Shown here in pieces: positions 53,971-62,453 of a stretch of DNA of 64,000 nt (position 1 is its first letter; the number at the start of each line of letters is the position of its first letter). The position numbers were made by a program, and so were the translations under genes. The stretch covers positions 1-64,000 of the forward strand of contig CAZRFE010000005.1 of the NCBI GenBank assembly GCA_964599565.1, in the 5' to 3' direction. The notes below the pieces were generated by a model, which was given only the letters and a program-made list of their open reading frames with translations, searched no databases and was not told the DNA's origin. Source of the DNA: JAJUFS01 sp964599565. GTDB taxonomy: Bacteria > Pseudomonadota > Gammaproteobacteria > Natronospirales > JAJUFS01.

Positions 53971-54336
53971 ATGGGCATACATGATCGAATCCGCGAAGCC
54001 CGCGAGCAGGCGGGCGTCTCGCAGACGGAACTGGCGCGCCTGCTCGGCGTGACACGAAGCGCGTGCAGCCAGTGGGAATCCGACCACGGCACGGCGCCGC
54101 GGCGCGAACGCCTGGAACAGCTGGCAGGACTGCTCGGCGTCAGTTTCGAGTGGCTGGCCACGGGGAAGGGGAACGCCGGCATCGCGATTGTCGAGCCCGG
54201 CCCTGCCGCGCCCGCCGACCTGCCGGCCGATCAGCGGGAACTCCTGATGCTGTACCGTCGCCTGCCCGCGCGTTTCCGCCTTGCGGCACTGAACCTGCTT
54301 CGCGACCTGCAGTCCGATCGCGGCGGATCTTCCTGA
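53971..54336 (+). CDS. XRE-family regulator with C-terminal extension
   Basis: The 121-residue protein has an HTH domain at about 1-65 (AREQAGVSQTELARLLGVTR, WLATGKGN) and a C-terminal helical tail (LPADQRELLMLYRRLPARFR). The HTH is followed by the usual SFEWLATGKGN transition seen in phage-like and SinR-type regulators. It lies ahead of the M13 peptidase gene by 112 nt, which may be a target or simply a neighbour. Confidence 0.82.
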   Translation: MGIHDRIREAREQAGVSQTELARLLGVTRSACSQWESDHGTAPRRERLEQLAGLLGVSFEWLATGKGNAGIAIVEPGPAAPADLPADQRELLMLYRRLPARFRLAALNLLRDLQSDRGGSS

Positions 54337-54447
54337 TTTTCCTGAACCTGCGGGCCTTCGCGCTGTCGAAGCTGCCTGTCGTACGGCTGCGTGGTGCTAC
54401 CATCACGCGGCCACGTGTGGTGCAAACCAACATCTAGGGGACCTGAA

Positions 54448-56532
54448 ATGAAGAAACTGAACGGTGCAGCCGGCGCTGCGGTCCGTGCAACGATCATGGC
54501 CGCCGGCATGACGGCCCTGCTCGCGGCCTGCGGACAACAGGGCGAACCGGCTGCGGATGCGAAGACTGTCGAGCAGAAGCCGCTGGTTTCGGGTATCGAC
54601 AAGTCCAATTTCGACACGAGCGTGCGGCCGCAGGATGATTTCTTCCGCTATGTGAACGGTGGCTGGCTCGCGCGCACGGAGATTCCGGCGGACAAGTCCA
54701 ACTACGGCTCCTTCAATGTGCTGGCCGACAACGCGGAAGTGCAGTTGCGCCAGATCATCGAGGAAGCGGCGGCCGCGAACGCGGCGGCGGGCACGGACAC
54801 GCAGAAGGTCGGCGATTTCTATTCGACATTCATGGATGAAACGGCGGTTGAAGCGCTGGGCATGAAGCCTGTGAAGCCGCAGCTCGACGCCATCGCAGCG
54901 ATCGCCGATCACGAGCAGGTGCTCGCGCACATGGCCGAGATGTTCACGCTGGGCGTCGACGTTCCGGTGGCGGGTTTCGTCGGTGCCGACGCCAAGAACT
55001 CCACGCAGTACGCGCTGATTCTCTGGCAGAACGGGCTCGGCATGCCGGACCGCGATTACTACCTCTCCGATGACCAGAAGTTCAGCGACCTGCGCGCTGC
55101 ATACGTCGACTATGTCGAGACCATGCTGACGAAGATCGGTCACGAAAATGCGCGCGATGCCGCGGAGCGCATTCTCGCGCTGGAAACGCGCATCGCCGAG
55201 AACCACTGGACGAACGTCGAGAACCGCGACGACAACAAGACCTACAACAAGGTCGCCGTCGCGGACCTGGGCGCGCAGTTCGGCGGTTTCGACTGGGCGC
55301 AGTTCCTGGAGCTTTCCGGCGCCGGCAAGGCGGCGGACGTGATCGTTTCGCAGCCGAGCTATTTCGAGGCATTCGCGAGCATGTTCCGCGAGGTGCCGGT
55401 GGACACGTGGAAGGATTATATGAGCTTCCACACCATCAGCAATTTCGCGCCGCTGCTGTCTGGCGAGTTCGTTGATGCGAGCTTCGACTTCTACGGCAAG
55501 ACGCTGCGCGGCATCCAGGAAAACCGTCCGCGCTGGAAGCGTGGCGTTTCCGCCGTCGAAGGCGCGCTTGGCGAAGTCGTCGGCAAGCTCTACGTCGAGC
55601 GGCACTTCTCGCCGGAAGCGAAGGCGCGCATGGTCGATCTCGTCGACAACCTGCTCGCCGCGTTCGATGCCGGCATCGACGAGCTCGAGTGGATGGGGCC
55701 GGAAACGAAGAAGGCCGCGCACGAGAAACTCTCGAAGTTCACGGTGAAGATCGGTTACCCGGACAAGTGGAAGGACTACTCCGCGCTCGAAGTGGTCGAA
55801 GGCGATCTCGTCGGCAACGTGATCCGTTCGCGTGAAGTCGAGAATGCGCGCGAGCTTGCCAAGCTCGGCAAGCCCGTCGACAAGAGCGAGTGGTTCATGA
55901 CGCCGCAGACGGTCAACGCCTATTACAACCCGACGACGAACGAGATCGCGTTCCCGGCCGCGATCCTGCAGCCGCCGTTCTTCAACATGGAAGCGGACGA
56001 TGCCGTGAACTACGGCGCGATCGGCGGCGTCATCGGTCATGAAATCAGCCACGGTTTCGATGATTCCGGCGCGGACTACGACGGCGACGGCAATCTGCGC
56101 AACTGGTTCACCGAGCAGGATCTCGTCGAGTTCAACGCGCGTGGCAAGGCATTGTCCGCGCAGTACAGCGAGTTCAGCCCGATCGATGGCATGCACGTCA
56201 ATGGCGACCTCACGCTCGGCGAGAACATCGGCGACCTGTCGGGCCTGACGATCGCGTACAAGGCCTACCAGCGTTCGTTGAACGGGGAGCCGGCACCGGT
56301 CATCGACGACCTGACAGGCGATCAGCGCTTCTTCCTCGGCTGGGCACAGGTGTGGCAGCGCAAGTACCGCGAGGAGGAACTCGTCAACCGTCTGAAGACG
56401 GATCCGCACTCGCCGTCCGAGTTCCGCGCCAACGGCGTGGTGCGCAACATGCCGCAGTTCTACGAGGCCTTCGGCGTGAAGGAAGGGGATGGAATGTATC
56501 TGCCGGAGAGCGAGCGCGTCGCCATCTGGTAG
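54448..56532 (+). CDS. M13-family zinc metallopeptidase (PepO/neprilysin-like) lipoprotein
   Basis: The 694-residue protein has a lipobox (ALLAACGQ, about 25-32) and a large M13 domain with the zinc motif HEISH at about 531-535, then ENIGDLSG with the third ligand Glu at about 592 and a C-terminus ending VAIW. These match bacterial PepO-type endopeptidases that cut oligopeptides in the periplasm. GGGG at 54433-54436 lies in front of ATG 54448. A 13-bp terminator follows. Confidence 0.93.
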   Translation: MKKLNGAAGAAVRATIMAAGMTALLAACGQQGEPAADAKTVEQKPLVSGIDKSNFDTSVRPQDDFFRYVNGGWLARTEIPADKSNYGSFNVLADNAEVQLRQIIEEAAAANAAAGTDTQKVGDFYSTFMDETAVEALGMKPVKPQLDAIAAIADHEQVLAHMAEMFTLGVDVPVAGFVGADAKNSTQYALILWQNGLGMPDRDYYLSDDQKFSDLRAAYVDYVETMLTKIGHENARDAAERILALETRIAENHWTNVENRDDNKTYNKVAVADLGAQFGGFDWAQFLELSGAGKAADVIVSQPSYFEAFASMFREVPVDTWKDYMSFHTISNFAPLLSGEFVDASFDFYGKTLRGIQENRPRWKRGVSAVEGALGEVVGKLYVERHFSPEAKARMVDLVDNLLAAFDAGIDELEWMGPETKKAAHEKLSKFTVKIGYPDKWKDYSALEVVEGDLVGNVIRSREVENARELAKLGKPVDKSEWFMTPQTVNAYYNPTTNEIAFPAAILQPPFFNMEADDAVNYGAIGGVIGHEISHGFDDSGADYDGDGNLRNWFTEQDLVEFNARGKALSAQYSEFSPIDGMHVNGDLTLGENIGDLSGLTIAYKAYQRSLNGEPAPVIDDLTGDQRFFLGWAQVWQRKYREEELVNRLKTDPHSPSEFRANGVVRNMPQFYEAFGVKEGDGMYLPESERVAIW

Positions 56533-56583
56533 TGCTGGTGCAGGCGCGCTTTCGCCGCGGCGAGGCGCTCCTGCATGTTTCCC

Positions 56584-56614
56584 GAAAAACCGGCATCATG
56601 CATGCCGGTTTTTC
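56584..56614 (+). terminator. Intrinsic terminator after the M13 peptidase gene
   Basis: A 13-bp stem with GAAAAACCGGCAT and its complement ends in a T-run between the peptidase and DUF2721 genes. Confidence 0.9.
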
Positions 56615-56631
56615 TTTTCCAGGTCGGGCAC

Positions 56632-57042
56632 ATGGAACTCACCCTCACCACGCCGGCGCTGCTGTTCCCGACGATTTCCCTGCTGCTGCTCGCCTACACC
56701 AATCGCTTTCTCGCGATTGCGAATGCAATTCGCAGCCTGCACGCGAAATACGAGAGCCAGCCGTCGGACAACGTGCTCGGCCAGATCGACAGTCTGCGCC
56801 AGCGCGTGCGCATCATCCGCAACATGCAGGCGCTCGGCATCAGCAGCCTGCTCCTGTGCGTGCTCAGCATGATCGTGATCTACGTTGGCTGGCAGGACGC
56901 TGCGAAGGTCCTGTTCGGTGTGTCGCTGGTGCTGCTGCTGGTGTCGCTTGCGTTTTCGTTCCGCGAGATACAGCTTTCGGTGAACGCGCTGAACCTGTTG
57001 CTCAAGGATCTGCGTGCGGATCACCGGAACGGCGAGGAATAA
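56632..57042 (+). CDS. DUF2721-family membrane protein
   Basis: The 136-residue protein has three membrane helices: FPTISLLLLAYTNRFLAIAN, then a linker with LRQRVRIIRNMQALGISSLL and a second helix pair (LLCVLSMIVIYVGW, VLFGVSLVLLLVSLAFSF). This is the DUF2721 layout. Function is unknown. ATG 56632 was chosen; earlier codons would run through the terminator. A minus-strand c-di-GMP aptamer lies 84 nt beyond its stop and would be transcribed towards its 3' end. Confidence 0.85.
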   Translation: MELTLTTPALLFPTISLLLLAYTNRFLAIANAIRSLHAKYESQPSDNVLGQIDSLRQRVRIIRNMQALGISSLLLCVLSMIVIYVGWQDAAKVLFGVSLVLLLVSLAFSFREIQLSVNALNLLLKDLRADHRNGEE

Positions 57043-57045
57043 AAC

Positions 57046-57161
57046 GGGGTGCAAGCCTGGCAGCGAGAATCGGGGGTAACCGAAACGTCCGGCCAGTTAG
57101 GGGGAAAGCCGGGAAGAGCAAGGTTGTTTCGGTAATCCCGCTGTCATAGGGCTTGCACCCC
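57046..57161. repeat. Inverted partial copy of the c-di-GMP aptamer 3' half
   Basis: GGGGTGCAAGCC at 57046-57057 is the exact reverse complement of 57150-57161, and ACCGAAAC at 57079-57086 is complementary to 57126-57133. The plus strand therefore repeats in inverted form the hairpin and ACCG end of the minus-strand aptamer. In a minus-strand transcript, the aptamer's 3' half could pair with the region immediately downstream. Confidence 0.75.
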
Positions 57162-57210
57162 TTAGACCGGTGACTTTGCGTCTCCGCCTTTCGACGGATT
57201 TGCCTTTGTC
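57126..57210 (-). ncRNA. Cyclic di-GMP-I (GEMM) riboswitch aptamer
   Basis: Read on the minus strand, GGCAAA is followed by a stem capped by a C-GAAA-G tetraloop, then GACGCAAAG, CGGTCTAAG, a hairpin with GTGCAAG, CTATGAC and AGCGGGATTACCG. Order, spacing and blocks match the GEMM class I aptamer, including the GAAA tetraloop with a CTAAG...CTATG receptor. No minus-strand gene follows within 3 kb, so its target is unclear; transcription would run antisense to the DUF2721 gene. The 279-nt region 57043-57321 contains no other feature. Confidence 0.88.
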
Positions 57211-57321
57211 GTACGGCGCGTACTTTACCAGCCATGAGGCAAAACACAAGCGGGACAGTCAAACCCTTGCCTGCGTCAGCGCATCAAAGACGAAGACGTC
57301 CACAAATCTGGAGGAATCACG

Positions 57322-58023
57322 ATGAAGATTTTCATGCTTGCAGCATTTGCATTGCTCTCGTCTGGCGCAATGGCCGAGAACACGCGGGATTTCTCGCTGG
57401 ATGTGCCGGCCGAAGACATCAAGCAGCTCGACCTGGAAGGCAATGTCGGTTCGATCGACATTCGTGCCGCCGATGTCGACGCCGTTGAAGTGCGCGTCCG
57501 GCTGGAACCGTCCGACGATGACTGGTTTGGTTCGGAGAAAAAACTGGCCGAGCGTCTGGAAGAGGCGAAGCTGGAGCACGATGTCGATGGTGACGTGCTG
57601 CGCGTGCGCCTGAATTACGAGGAGTCGCGCCATGACGACGGCGATCTCGAGGAACACTGGGAAATCCGCGTGCCGACGCGCATGGCGCTCAACGTGGAAC
57701 TCAACGTGGGTGAAATGAGCCTGATCGGCACCGGTGGTGGCGTCGAGGCCGAGGTCAACGTCGGCGAACTGGAAATCGACGTCACTGGCGGCGACATCGA
57801 CGCGGAAGTGAATGTCGGCGAGGTGGATATCCGCAGCGCCACGAAGACGCCGGGCGAGTTCGATCTCGAAAGCAACATCGGCGATGCGCGCCTGCGAATC
57901 GATGGCCGTGACACCGGGCGGGGCGAGGGCTGGCTCGGCGCGGGCATCACCCATGACGCCGGCGGTGAAGACGACGTCACCGCAACAGTGAACGTCGGTG
58001 AAGTCCGCGTCGAGATACGCTGA
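57322..58023 (+). CDS. Exported DUF4097-like adhesin-type protein
   Basis: The 233-residue protein has a signal peptide (cleavage after GAMA, about residue 18) and repeated acidic beta strands with IDIRAADVDAVEVRVRLEP, VELNVGEMSLIG, AEVNVGELEIDV and AEVNVGEVDIRS, the pattern of DUF4097 right-handed beta repeats. It is very acidic and probably calcium-binding or surface-exposed. GGAGG precedes ATG 57322 by eight bases. Confidence 0.82.
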   Translation: MKIFMLAAFALLSSGAMAENTRDFSLDVPAEDIKQLDLEGNVGSIDIRAADVDAVEVRVRLEPSDDDWFGSEKKLAERLEEAKLEHDVDGDVLRVRLNYEESRHDDGDLEEHWEIRVPTRMALNVELNVGEMSLIGTGGGVEAEVNVGELEIDVTGGDIDAEVNVGEVDIRSATKTPGEFDLESNIGDARLRIDGRDTGRGEGWLGAGITHDAGGEDDVTATVNVGEVRVEIR

Positions 58024-58030
58024 CGCTGTT

Positions 58031-58066
58031 AAAGAAAAAGCCCCGCGACGGCGGGGCTTTTTCTTT
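58031..58066. terminator. Bidirectional intrinsic terminator
   Basis: AAAGAAAAAGCCCCGC and its complement form a 16-bp stem with GACG loop between convergent genes. Confidence 0.93.
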
Positions 58067-58081
58067 CAATACTGCGGGCGC

Positions 58082-58696
58082 TCAATTCTTTTCAAGCACC
58101 GCCACACCGCCCTGCTGCGACGCGAACCACGCCGCGAGATCGCGTATGTCCTCTTCCGTCAGCGCAGCGGCGAACGTGCTCATGATCGGATCCTTGCGCT
58201 GTCCTGACTGGTAGCTTTCCAGCGCGTGCACGAGGTAGTCGGCATACTGGCTCGCCAGCACGGGATACATCGCGTTCGGGCTCTGTCCGTCGGCACCATG
58301 ACAGCCTGCGCAGGTCGCCGCCTTCTCCTTGCCCGCGGCAGCGTCGCCGCCGCCGTGCTCTTCGGGCGTGCCGTTGCGTTCGAACGACGCCAGGAACGCG
58401 GCGATATCCTGGATGTCCTGGTCGGAGAGCGAAGATGCCTGGGCGGACATTGTCGGGTGCTGGCGTGCACCGCTGCGGTATGCCTGCAGCGCCGCAACGA
58501 TGCGCTCCGCGTGCTGGCCGCCGAGCTTGGGCACGGTGTAGGCCGGATAGGCGTTCGCATAGTTCGGCACGCCGTGGCAACCGAAACAGGTTTCCGCCTT
58601 CGTGCTGCCCGCTTCCGCGTCGCCCGCCGCCAGTGCGGCCGGGACTGCCAGCAGGCCTGCCAGCGCGAGGCCCGTGATCAGCGCTGCTTTCTTCAT
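58082..58696 (-). CDS. Cytochrome c4-type dihaem cytochrome c
   Basis: The 204-residue protein has a signal peptide (cleavage near residue 23, AALA-AGD) and two haem sites: CFGCH at about 38 and CAGCH at about 130, each with a later Met ligand (PTMSAQ, PIMSTF). Duplicated domains of ~90 residues fit cytochrome c4, an electron carrier to cbb3-type oxidases. GGAGACATC lies upstream of ATG 58696. Confidence 0.9.
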   Translation of the reverse strand: MKKAALITGLALAGLLAVPAALAAGDAEAGSTKAETCFGCHGVPNYANAYPAYTVPKLGGQHAERIVAALQAYRSGARQHPTMSAQASSLSDQDIQDIAAFLASFERNGTPEEHGGGDAAAGKEKAATCAGCHGADGQSPNAMYPVLASQYADYLVHALESYQSGQRKDPIMSTFAAALTEEDIRDLAAWFASQQGGVAVLEKN

Positions 58697-58853
58697 GTCC
58701 GTGATGTCTCCGTGCAAGATGTCGAGCGTGTCAAAGGCCGCATAAAATACCAGAATTCCCGCTCGCCTGCCGCCCCGGTGGGCAGGGGGCCCTGGCGCTC
58801 CAGGCGGCGTACGGCGCCGTGCGAGATGCGAGAAGATCGCGAGGAGATGCGAG

Positions 58854-59255
58854 ATGGTCAGGCGAATCGAGAAAACCGACGAGGAGTGGCGCACGGCGCT
58901 TTCGCCGGAGCAGTATGCGGTGGCGCGCAAGGGCGCGACGGAGCGCGCGTTCACCGGTCGTTACAACGATCATCACGAGAACGGAATCTATCGCTGCGTG
59001 GCCTGCGGAACCCCGTTGTTCGATTCCGATCGGAAGTTCGACTCGGGCTCCGGCTGGCCGAGCTTCACGCGGCCGGTCGATGCGGACAATGTGACCACGC
59101 GCGAGGACAGCAGCCACGGCATGCGCCGCGTCGAAGTCCTGTGCGCGGCATGCGATTCGCATCTCGGCCACGTGTTTCCCGACGGGCCGCAGGAAGCCGG
59201 CGGGCTGCGTTTCTGCATCAACTCCGCGGCGCTGGATTTTCGCAAGGAAGAATGA
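58854..59255 (+). CDS. msrB: Peptide-methionine (R)-S-oxide reductase MsrB
   Basis: The 133-residue enzyme reduces methionine-R-sulphoxide. Zinc cysteine pairs are CVAC and CAAC, the substrate motif is SGWPSFTRP, and the catalytic cysteine is in RFCINSAAL. Length is normal and no signal peptide is seen. The resolving cysteine at the usual upstream position is not obvious. GGAG precedes ATG 58854 at nine bases. Confidence 0.93.
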   Translation: MVRRIEKTDEEWRTALSPEQYAVARKGATERAFTGRYNDHHENGIYRCVACGTPLFDSDRKFDSGSGWPSFTRPVDADNVTTREDSSHGMRRVEVLCAACDSHLGHVFPDGPQEAGGLRFCINSAALDFRKEE

Positions 59256-59277
59256 AGCAGGGAGAAAGGACATCATC

Positions 59278-61044
59278 ATGAACAGGCTCATGTTGCTGGC
59301 AGCCGCCTTCGTGGCGATCACGGTGCTTCCGCCCGCGCAGGCCTCGCCCTGCGTGGGCGGCGAGTCCGCGGGATACGCGTGCAGCCATATTGAATTCATC
59401 GCGCATCTTGCGCCGGAAGCGATGAACGGCACCGGTGAGGTGCTGAACGACATCTGGGGCTGGGTGGATCCGGACAGCCCGAGCGACAACGCATACGCGA
59501 TCATCGGCATGCAGAACGGCACGGCGTTCGTACGGATTCGTGATGACGGCACGCCTGAGTTTCTCGGACGGCTCGCGGCCAGTGATGGTCGCAGCAGCCT
59601 GGACAAGCCCGTCTCGAAGCGCCATGTACACAAGAACTGCCATGACGACGCCTGCGGCAGCGATTCGGCATGGCGGGATATCAAGGTCCTCGACCATTAC
59701 GCATACATCGTGAGCGAAGCCGGCGGACACGGCGTGCAGATTTTCGATCTGCACGCGCTGCGTTCCGTTGACGGCGATGCGCCGGCGGATTTTCACGCCG
59801 ACGTCAGCCAGCCCTATTACGGGTACTACGATGGCATCGGCCATGCGCACAACATTTTCATCAATGAAGATACGGCGCGCGCCTACGTCGTTGGCCATGA
59901 TGGCAACGGCCGGGCGGGCGGCCTTCACATCCTCGACCTCGCCGATCGCATGAATCCCGGATTCATCGGCGAGGTGGACGGCGACGGCTACACGCACGAT
60001 GTGCAGTGCGTCGTGCACGATGGCGCCGTGGATTCCGACATCGCACCGGGCAGCGAGATCTGCTTTGCAAGCAACGAAGACTCGCTCACGATCTGGAATG
60101 TCACGGATGCAGCGGACCCTGTCATGCTGTCGCGTACCGCGTACGCGCAGTCCGGCTACACGCACCAGGGCTGGCTGTCCGACGACCAGCGCTACTTCTT
60201 TCTCAACGACGAGCTGGACGAGCGCAGCAGCGGTACGCGCACGCATCTGCGCGTGTTTGATGTGAGCGACGTCAATGCGCCGGTGCTGGCCGCCGACTAC
60301 CTGGCGCCAACGCTTGCGATCGATCACAACAACTACGTGCACGGGCGCTGGCTGTACCAGAGCAATTACGCGGCCGGACTGCGCATCCTCGACATTCTCG
60401 ATCCGCTGCATCCGGTGGAGGCTGCGTACTTCGATCCGCAGCCGAGCGATCATGTGGATTTCTATGGCACGTGGAGCAACTATCTTTTCCCGAGCGGCAT
60501 TGCCGTGTTCTCCGACATCAGCGAAGGCCTGTACATCGTGCGCGCGACAATGCCGGATGATGCCGCAACGCCCGATGTCACGATCACGCTGTCGCTCGAT
60601 GCGAGCGAGGCGGAATCCGCGGAAGCGGTCGATGGCAATGTTCTTGTGAATGTCGGCGCTGCGGTGGGTGCGAACGACACGCTGCTCACGCTGCATCTGC
60701 CTGCGGGTGCGACATTCGGCATGGTCGAGGAACCTGCGGGATGGACATGTGAAGATGCAGCAAGCGGCCGCGTGCTGGAATGCCGCAGCGAAGCGCTGGA
60801 TGCGGGTACGGAAGACAGGTTCGATTTCACCGTGTCGTCATCATCCGCCGGCGCGATGCGCGTTATCGCGATGGCGTACCCGGACGCCATTGACGCATTC
60901 CCCGCTGACAACCTCGACGAAGCCGTGCTGCAGGTGAAGCGCGTGCGCAGCAACGGCGGTGGCGGTGGTACGCTGGCGTGGCTTTTGTTGTTGCTCGGTG
61001 TTGCAGCGCTTGCGCGTGCATTGCGTGCAGGTGATTTTCGTTGA
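59278..61044 (+). CDS. LVIVD-repeat protein with GlyGly-CTERM sorting signal
   Basis: The 588-residue protein has a signal peptide (cleavage after AQA, about residue 22), a beta-propeller of choice-of-anchor-B/LVIVD type (VQIFDLHALR, GLHILDLADRMNPGFIGEV, LRVFDVSDVNAPVLAADYL) and a C-terminal GGGGGTLAWLLLLLGVAALA followed by an Arg-rich end. This tail is a GlyGly-CTERM signal cut by a rhombosortase. It lies 22 nt after msrB and may be cotranscribed. Confidence 0.82.
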   Translation: MNRLMLLAAAFVAITVLPPAQASPCVGGESAGYACSHIEFIAHLAPEAMNGTGEVLNDIWGWVDPDSPSDNAYAIIGMQNGTAFVRIRDDGTPEFLGRLAASDGRSSLDKPVSKRHVHKNCHDDACGSDSAWRDIKVLDHYAYIVSEAGGHGVQIFDLHALRSVDGDAPADFHADVSQPYYGYYDGIGHAHNIFINEDTARAYVVGHDGNGRAGGLHILDLADRMNPGFIGEVDGDGYTHDVQCVVHDGAVDSDIAPGSEICFASNEDSLTIWNVTDAADPVMLSRTAYAQSGYTHQGWLSDDQRYFFLNDELDERSSGTRTHLRVFDVSDVNAPVLAADYLAPTLAIDHNNYVHGRWLYQSNYAAGLRILDILDPLHPVEAAYFDPQPSDHVDFYGTWSNYLFPSGIAVFSDISEGLYIVRATMPDDAATPDVTITLSLDASEAESAEAVDGNVLVNVGAAVGANDTLLTLHLPAGATFGMVEEPAGWTCEDAASGRVLECRSEALDAGTEDRFDFTVSSSSAGAMRVIAMAYPDAIDAFPADNLDEAVLQVKRVRSNGGGGGTLAWLLLLLGVAALARALRAGDFR

Positions 61045-61261
61045 TGCACTGCGTTTGCGCTGGATTGCGGACGAGGCGTGTTCCGGAACTTGTCTGGACA
61101 ATGTTCGTCCAAGCGTCACCGGTCAGGAATGTATCTTCAGCTGCGTGACGCTGGGTCGGCTTGTTTCACGTCATGAAGATTGAAAAGAAGGGCAGGCAGG
61201 ACCGGCGCGTGTGCATCCGGCCTCGCTGTCGGTTCAACCCATCGCGAAATTCCAGGTGATC

Positions 61262-61771
61262 ATGAAAAGCATTCTGCACAATGCGTTGTTCCGTTTCCTT
61301 GCCTCCGCCATCGTTGCCGCGGTGCTGGTCATCACGGTTGTCGGCGCGGGAATCCGCTTCTACCAGCCGCGCGAGGAAGATCCGATGCTCGCGGACCTGC
61401 AGCAGATGAAGGTCGTGAATCTTGCGGACAATCCGCGGCTTGCAGAGGCTGTTCGCAAGGAGCGCGAGAAGCACGCGACCGAAGAACCGAGGACGCCGCC
61501 CCCGCCGCCGCTCGTACCCGAACGGCAGATCACGGGTTTCGTGCATGTCGAATACATCATCAATCCGGACGGTTCGGTGAGCGATGTGCACGTGATCGGT
61601 GCCGCACCGTCCGGCGTCTACGAACAGCAGGCGATCGCGCGCGTCAGCCGCAGCATGCACGCGCCCGCATACAACGACGATGGCGAAGCCGTGCCGCGCC
61701 GCGCGACGGAGATCGTGGAATTCAGCGTGAGCGCGAGCGAACTCCGCAATCCTGGACTAGAGTCAAGGTAA
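61262..61771 (+). CDS. Membrane protein with TonB C-terminal domain (copy 1)
   Basis: The 169-residue protein has one N-terminal membrane helix (about 13-32), a charged linker with a Pro run (PPPPPLVPERQ) and a TonB-type C-terminal domain: VEYIINPDGSVSDVHVIGA and VYEQQAIARVSRSMHAPA. It is a TonB-like energy transducer or a TonB-domain envelope protein. ATG 61262 follows AGGTGATC. It is followed in tandem by a second such gene. Confidence 0.8.
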   Translation: MKSILHNALFRFLASAIVAAVLVITVVGAGIRFYQPREEDPMLADLQQMKVVNLADNPRLAEAVRKEREKHATEEPRTPPPPPLVPERQITGFVHVEYIINPDGSVSDVHVIGAAPSGVYEQQAIARVSRSMHAPAYNDDGEAVPRRATEIVEFSVSASELRNPGLESR

Positions 61772-61813
61772 GAGCCTTCGCGCGGCGCGAAGGCGCTGCA
61801 CGGAGGACTCGCC

Positions 61814-62419
61814 ATGCGCTACTTCACAGGATTCCTTGGCGGTGTTGTGGTTGCCATCCTGCTGTTCGCATTCCAGGTGCAGCTCGTTGCCGGCGATCAC
61901 GAACACGTGGTGCAGCCGACGCCCATCATCCATCTTGATTCCGTTTTCGAAAGCCGGCCGCCGGATGTCATCGACCGCACGCCACGCGAGGTGCCGCCCA
62001 AACCGGAGCTTGTCGCGACGCCGGACATCACGGTAGATCCTCCCGAGACGCATACCGTGCGTCCCGTTCCCGCGCGCATTCCTTCGATGTTCCCTCGCGG
62101 TGATGGCGCCATCGCATCGATAGACATCGACATCGGCAGGCGCGCTGTGGATGGCGGACCCGGCCTGCGTTCGGCTGTTGAGCCGCAGTATCCCGCCGGC
62201 GCGTTGCGAAACGGCGTCGAGGGAGAAGTCGAAGTGGAATTCACCGTGCGTGCGGACGGCAGCGTGGCGGATGTCGAAGTGATTCGCGCGAATCCGCGCG
62301 GCGTGTTCGAGCAGAGTGCAGTGCGGGCCGTGCTGCGCTGGCAGTTCACGCCGAAACGCGAGAACGGCGTCACCGTGCCGGTACGCACGCGCCAGGTGAT
62401 TCGCTTCGAGTTGCCGTGA
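61814..62419 (+). CDS. Membrane protein with TonB C-terminal domain (copy 2)
   Basis: The 201-residue protein has one N-terminal helix (about 5-22), a Pro-rich periplasmic spacer (TPREVPPKPEL, TVDPPETH) and a TonB_C domain: YPAGALRNGVEGEVEVEFTV, SVADVEVIRANPRG, AVLRWQFTPKRENG. It fits a classical TonB. No ExbB/ExbD genes are in the window. GGAGG is seven bases before ATG 61814. It lies 42 nt after copy 1. Confidence 0.85.
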   Translation: MRYFTGFLGGVVVAILLFAFQVQLVAGDHEHVVQPTPIIHLDSVFESRPPDVIDRTPREVPPKPELVATPDITVDPPETHTVRPVPARIPSMFPRGDGAIASIDIDIGRRAVDGGPGLRSAVEPQYPAGALRNGVEGEVEVEFTVRADGSVADVEVIRANPRGVFEQSAVRAVLRWQFTPKRENGVTVPVRTRQVIRFELP

Positions 62420-62453
62420 ACGGGTGAGCCGGGAGCGCGTGCGCTCCCGGCGA

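Noticed and set aside
54403..56409. Minus-strand open frame of about 668 codons opposite the M13 peptidase
   Set aside because: It mirrors the peptidase gene, which has HEISH and ENIGDLSG motifs; the shadow has no ribosome site or family match.
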